64,000 bases of DNA, from contig DATLDQ010000021.1 of NCBI GenBank assembly GCA_035525785.1, positions 1 through 64,000 of the forward strand. The letters are read 5' to 3'. The notes under the pieces were generated by a model. That model saw only the letters and a program-made list of their open reading frames with translations. It was not told where the DNA came from and ran no database searches. Origin of the DNA: CADEED01 sp035525785 (GTDB taxonomy: Bacteria; Pseudomonadota; Gammaproteobacteria; Steroidobacterales; Steroidobacteraceae). This document shows, piece after piece, positions 61,052-64,000 of this stretch (position 1 is its first letter; each line of letters starts with the position of its first letter). The position numbers and the translations under genes were made by a program.

Positions 61052-61079
61052 GACATCATCAGGCCGGACCGTGCCTCGA

Positions 61080-61961
61080 TCAGAGGCCGGACATCAGGCC
61101 ACGCAGCTTCTTGATGGCATTGGCCTCGATCTGGCGAACCCGCTCGGCGGATACGCCGTACTTCTCGGCAAGGTCGTGCAGCGTGGCATTCGCCTCGCCG
61201 GTCCAGCGGCTCACCAGGATGTCGCGGGCGCGCGGGTCCAGGGTCTTGATGGCTGCCTGCAGGCGGTCGCCGGTGGCGTCTTCCCACTCGGCATTCTCGA
61301 TCTGCAGCGCCGGGTCGGCATCGGGAGCCGGTAGATAGGCGGCGGGCGAGTAGGTCTCGTCGCCATCCTCGCTGCCACTGTCCGGAACCGGGTCGAACGC
61401 GAGATCACGCGCCGAGAGGCGCTTCTCCATCTCGGTCACTTCCTCGGGCGAAACCTTGAGGTCGCGTGCGACGGCCTGCGTTTCCTCGGCTGTCAGCCAG
61501 GCGAGGTTTTTCTTCATCTTGCGGAGATTGAAGAACAGCTTGCGCTGCGCCTTGGTGGTCGCGACCTTGACGAGCCGCCAGTTGCGCAGCACGTATTCGT
61601 GAATTTCGGCGCGGATCCAGTGCACGGCGAACGAAACCAGGCGCACACCCACCGTAGGGTCGAAGCGCTTTACCGCCTTCATGAGGCCGACGTTGCCTTC
61701 CTGGACGACGTCGCCCAGGGGCAGGCCGTAGCCCGAGTAGCCGCGCGCGATGTGCACGACAAAACGAAGGTGCGAGAGCACCAGCTGGCGCGCGGCCTCG
61801 AGGTCGCCGTCATTGCGGAAGCGCTTGGCAAGCTCCGATTCATCCTCGCGCGACAGCACGGGGATGCGACTCACCTTGTCCATGTAGGCGTCGAAGCTGC
61901 CGACGGGGCCGGACAGGACGAAATCTTTGTGGCGGGCAACCAGTGCAGTGGAAGCGGTCAT
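61080..61961 (-). CDS. rpoH: RNA polymerase heat-shock sigma factor sigma32
   Basis: 293 aa. Region 2 (LVLSHLRFVVHIARGYSGYG, GNVGLMKAVKRFDPTVGVRL), the RpoH box (TTKAQRKLFFNLRKMKK) and region 4 (LHDLAEKYGVSAERVRQIEA) identify sigma32. It directs transcription of chaperone and protease genes. The ATG at 61961 follows GAGGAGG by 8 bp. ftsX lies upstream on the same strand, the conserved gammaproteobacterial order. A CIRCE element overlaps its promoter. Confidence 0.97.
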   Translation of the reverse strand: MTASTALVARHKDFVLSGPVGSFDAYMDKVSRIPVLSREDESELAKRFRNDGDLEAARQLVLSHLRFVVHIARGYSGYGLPLGDVVQEGNVGLMKAVKRFDPTVGVRLVSFAVHWIRAEIHEYVLRNWRLVKVATTKAQRKLFFNLRKMKKNLAWLTAEETQAVARDLKVSPEEVTEMEKRLSARDLAFDPVPDSGSEDGDETYSPAAYLPAPDADPALQIENAEWEDATGDRLQAAIKTLDPRARDILVSRWTGEANATLHDLAEKYGVSAERVRQIEANAIKKLRGLMSGL

Positions 61962-62022
61962 CTCTACGAACCTCCTCAACGGACTTGCTCATCACCGGTA
62001 AGGCATATCTCTATGAGCCGGG

Positions 62023-62052
62023 ATATTAGCAGTCGGGCAATTAGAGTGCTAA
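62023..62052 (-). promoter_or_regulatory. rpoH promoter (-35 TTAGCA, -10 TAATAT)
   Basis: On the minus strand TTAGCA (62052-62047) and TAATAT (62028-62023) are 18 bp apart. The predicted start at about 62015 gives a 5'UTR of roughly 55 bases. The promoter coincides with the CIRCE operator, so HrcA binding would block it. Confidence 0.6.
62026..62052. promoter_or_regulatory. CIRCE operator (HrcA site) before rpoH
   Basis: TTAGCAGTC (62026-62034), 9-bp spacer, GAGTGCTAA (62044-62052). The consensus is TTAGCACTC-N9-GAGTGCTAA; the right arm on this strand is perfect and the left arm has one mismatch. The spacer length is exact. Confidence 0.85.
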
Positions 62053-62121
62053 AGGCCCCCACAGTTCCATCCCTCCGATGAGGGACCAGAACCATAAGTT
62101 ATTGAATCAGAAGAGATCGGC

Positions 62122-63048
62122 TTAGGCTCGAGGCTCGATCGACCGTAGGTGCCGGCCCGTGGAGATCAGCGCCCCGAGCCAGCCGAGCCCCGCACCCACC
62201 GCGATGAGCAATCCGAAGCCTCGGGAGCCCAATCCCTCCATCAGGAAGCGGCCGCCGTACTGCGCCGAGAGGTCGCCGACCGCCTGGTCGAGGTAAGCAA
62301 TGCCGCCCATGAGGATCAGGGCCGCCAGGAGGGCGCCCCCCAGGCCATAAAAGAGCCCGGTGTAGAGGAACGGGCGCCGGACGAACGCGTTGGACCCGCC
62401 CACGAGCTTGGTCACTTCGATCTCGGGGCGTCGATGCTGGATCTCGAGCCGGATGGTATTGCCAATGACGGCCAGTACCCCCAGGCCCAGGACGGCGACA
62501 ATCACCCAGAATGCCCGCCGCAGCACATCGAGCAGCGAGTGCAGGCGTCGAACCCAATCCAGGTCGAGCTGCACGAGCTCGACCTCCGGAAACGCCGCGA
62601 AATAGCGGCGCAGGTTTTCCACCTCGGCAGGCCCGCTGGCGCCCTGGCGCGGACGCACGACCAGATGATGCGGCAGCGGATTGTCGGCCAGCGCGGAAAG
62701 CGCATCACCGAAGCCCGACGCCTGCTTGAATTCTTCCAGCGCCTCGTCGGCGGTGGTCACCGAAATGGATTCGACGCCAGGCCGCTCGCGCGCGCTCTTG
62801 GCGACCTGCTGTACGCGTTCGAGAGGCGTGCCGAGCTTGAAGTGCACGGTGAAATCGAGCGCATTGCCGAGATCGCCGGCCGCCGAACGGAGGTTGTTCA
62901 CGACCAAGCCGAGCCCTGCCGGCAGCGCGAGCGCCACGCCGATGACGGTCAGCGTCAACATGGTGGCGAGTGGCGAGCGCATCAGGCGGCCCAGCGCGCC
63001 GAACAGCGCCTGCAGATGCCGGGTGCCGTACGAAGAAACGAGGCTCAT
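62122..63048 (-). CDS. ftsX: Cell-division ABC transporter permease FtsX
   Basis: 308 aa. Four-helix permease with a large periplasmic loop between TM1 and TM2: LTVIGVALALPAGLGLVVNN, VESISVTTADEALEEFK, IGNTIRLEIQHRRPEIEVTK LVGGSNAFVRRPFLYTG. FtsEX controls septal peptidoglycan hydrolases at the divisome. The start overlaps the ftsE stop (ATGA). Confidence 0.97.
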   Translation of the reverse strand: MSLVSSYGTRHLQALFGALGRLMRSPLATMLTLTVIGVALALPAGLGLVVNNLRSAAGDLGNALDFTVHFKLGTPLERVQQVAKSARERPGVESISVTTADEALEEFKQASGFGDALSALADNPLPHHLVVRPRQGASGPAEVENLRRYFAAFPEVELVQLDLDWVRRLHSLLDVLRRAFWVIVAVLGLGVLAVIGNTIRLEIQHRRPEIEVTKLVGGSNAFVRRPFLYTGLFYGLGGALLAALILMGGIAYLDQAVGDLSAQYGGRFLMEGLGSRGFGLLIAVGAGLGWLGALISTGRHLRSIEPRA

Positions 63049-63779
63049 TTCACACTGATGTTCGGCAGCTCGCCGAGCTTGGGGCCGGTCGCCGTCATGC
63101 GCGCGTGGTGACCGGCGCGGTAGCTGTCCGCACCGATGCGGCCGGCGTCGAGCACGATTTCCCTCTGCCCGAATTGCTCCACCAGGTGTGGATCGTGCGA
63201 CGCGATGATCACGGTGACTCCCACTTCCTGAAAGCGCTTGAACACCTTCATGACCTCGGCGGCGAGGCCGGGATCGAGGTTGCCGGTGGGCTCGTCCGCG
63301 ATGAGCAATTGCGGCTTGCTGATCACCGCGCGCGCAATGCCTACGCGCTGCTGCTCGCCCACCGAGAGCTCGAGCGGCGAAGACCGTTCACGGCCCAGGA
63401 GGCCCACCTGGTCGAGCGCGGCGCGCACGCGGCGATCCACTTCCTTGAGCGGGGTGCCGGCGACGATGAGAGGCAGCGCGACGTTGTCGTAGATCGGCCG
63501 GTCGAGCAACAGCTTGTGATCCTGAAACACCACACCTATGGCGCGGCGGAATGCCGGGATCTTGCCCGCGCGGAGCTTGCCGGTGTCCTGTCCGTTGACC
63601 GTGACGGTGCCACGGCTCGGCCGTTCGAGCAGCGCGATCAGCTTGAGGACACTGCTCTTGCCCGCGCCCGATCGGCCCGTGAGAAACACGAACTCGCCGG
63701 GCTGGATCTGGAACGTGACGCCAGCCAGGGCTTCGCGGCCGTTGGGATAGCGCTTGGCGACATTGTCGAACGTGATCAT
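63045..63779 (-). CDS. ftsE: Cell-division ABC transporter ATPase FtsE
   Basis: 244 aa. Walker A GRSGAGKSSVLKLI, signature LSVGEQQRVGIARAV, Walker B LLIADEPTGNLDP and H-loop ASHDPHLV. FtsE energises FtsX at the septum. The C-terminus has a longer tail (about 25 residues past the usual end), which is within family variation. It lies 12 bp after ftsY. Confidence 0.97.
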   Translation of the reverse strand: MITFDNVAKRYPNGREALAGVTFQIQPGEFVFLTGRSGAGKSSVLKLIALLERPSRGTVTVNGQDTGKLRAGKIPAFRRAIGVVFQDHKLLLDRPIYDNVALPLIVAGTPLKEVDRRVRAALDQVGLLGRERSSPLELSVGEQQRVGIARAVISKPQLLIADEPTGNLDPGLAAEVMKVFKRFQEVGVTVIIASHDPHLVEQFGQREIVLDAGRIGADSYRAGHHARMTATGPKLGELPNISVK

Positions 63780-63791
63780 TCGCGCGCGATT

Positions 63792-64000
63792 CTAGCCCGC
63801 GGCGAGGCTGTTGCCGGAGACCAGCGCGGTAGCGAAGGCCCGCGCGTCGAATTCGCCGAAATCCTCGGCTTGCTCGCCCAGCCCGATGAAGCGGATGGGC
63901 AGGTTCAACTTGCGCGCGATCGCGATCACGATGCCGCCCTTGGCGGTGCCATCGAGCTTGGTGAGCACCAACCCGGTGACGCCGACTGCTTCATGGAATT
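63792..64000 (-). CDS. ftsY: Signal-recognition-particle receptor FtsY (C-terminal part only)
   Basis: 69 residues visible: VGVTGLVLTKLDGTAKGGIV (GTP-binding G4 motif TKLD) and LPIRFIGLGEQAEDFGEFDA, the invariant C-terminal end of FtsY. The N-terminus is right of the window. FtsY docks SRP-ribosome complexes at the inner membrane. It heads the ftsY-ftsE-ftsX cluster. Confidence 0.95.
   Translation of the reverse strand, partial: FHEAVGVTGLVLTKLDGTAKGGIVIAIARKLNLPIRFIGLGEQAEDFGEFDARAFATALVSGNSLAAG

Overview
The window is GC-rich, densely coded chromosomal DNA from a Gram-negative bacterium, most likely a gammaproteobacterium of the Steroidobacter/Nevskiales/Xanthomonadales type. The reasons are the ftsY-ftsE-ftsX-rpoH gene order at the right end, a large secreted and outer-membrane repertoire (TonB-dependent receptor, NodT-type efflux channel, lipoproteins), a dedicated-sortase-type two-component pair, and polysaccharide-active enzymes. 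The genus is inference. No rRNA, tRNA, CRISPR array, phage or insertion sequence was seen.

Layout. 1-3.6 kb: an EmrAB-type tripartite efflux operon whose outer-membrane channel is cut by the window edge. 3.7-5.8 kb: a small membrane protein, a DGPF (YCII) protein and an ECF42-type sigma factor, the last two overlapping by ATGA. 5.9-20.1 kb: four large secreted propeller/lectin-like proteins on the minus strand (two in tandem), interleaved with a dimethylargininase, a ThuA-like protein, a GH43 glycosidase and malic enzyme MaeB. 20.2-25.3 kb: a BrkB-like membrane protein, two SnoaL-like paralogues around a DUF4184 membrane protein, small secreted proteins, and a second DGPF protein with a histone-H1-like basic tail.

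25.6-26.4 kb holds the most striking element. A sigma70-like promoter drives a 20-residue leader peptide containing Tyr-Tyr-Ser-Trp, followed by mutually exclusive hairpins and an intrinsic terminator in front of a GNAT acetyltransferase. The four RNA segments fit the classical ribosome-stalling attenuation model, which would make this acetyltransferase responsive to charging of aromatic tRNAs. I know of no described system of this kind.

26.4-43.6 kb: two paralogous helical lipoproteins, an amidohydrolase, a membrane-tethered XRE regulator, a serine hydrolase divergent from a lemA-DUF2207 pair, a TonB-like secreted protein, an MFS transporter with an alpha/beta hydrolase, a TonB-dependent receptor, a histidine kinase, an AraC regulator and a small Cys-rich protein. 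43.6-51.9 kb: a structured, terminator-ended region before a lipoprotein, then a GH5 mannanase-like enzyme, a hybrid sensor kinase, an SMP-30-like propeller, a TIGR02466 oxygenase-like protein and a rhomboid-esterase pair. 51.9-55.2 kb: a 510-bp gap that may encode an RNA, then a sortase-system histidine kinase and response regulator with no sortase in view. 55.3-60.1 kb: small membrane proteins, a lone ExbD, a membrane-anchored L7/L12-CTD-like protein, glutathione S-transferase, glutaryl-CoA dehydrogenase, DUF962 and DUF4442 proteins and an OmpA-like lipoprotein. 60.1-64 kb: a methyltransferase, rpoH behind a near-perfect CIRCE operator (HrcA site), ftsX, ftsE and the 3' end of ftsY.

Taken together, the window suggests a polysaccharide- and organic-matter-degrading environmental bacterium with many secreted proteins and dense regulation (ECF sigma, attenuation, HrcA-type heat-shock control, several sensor kinases).
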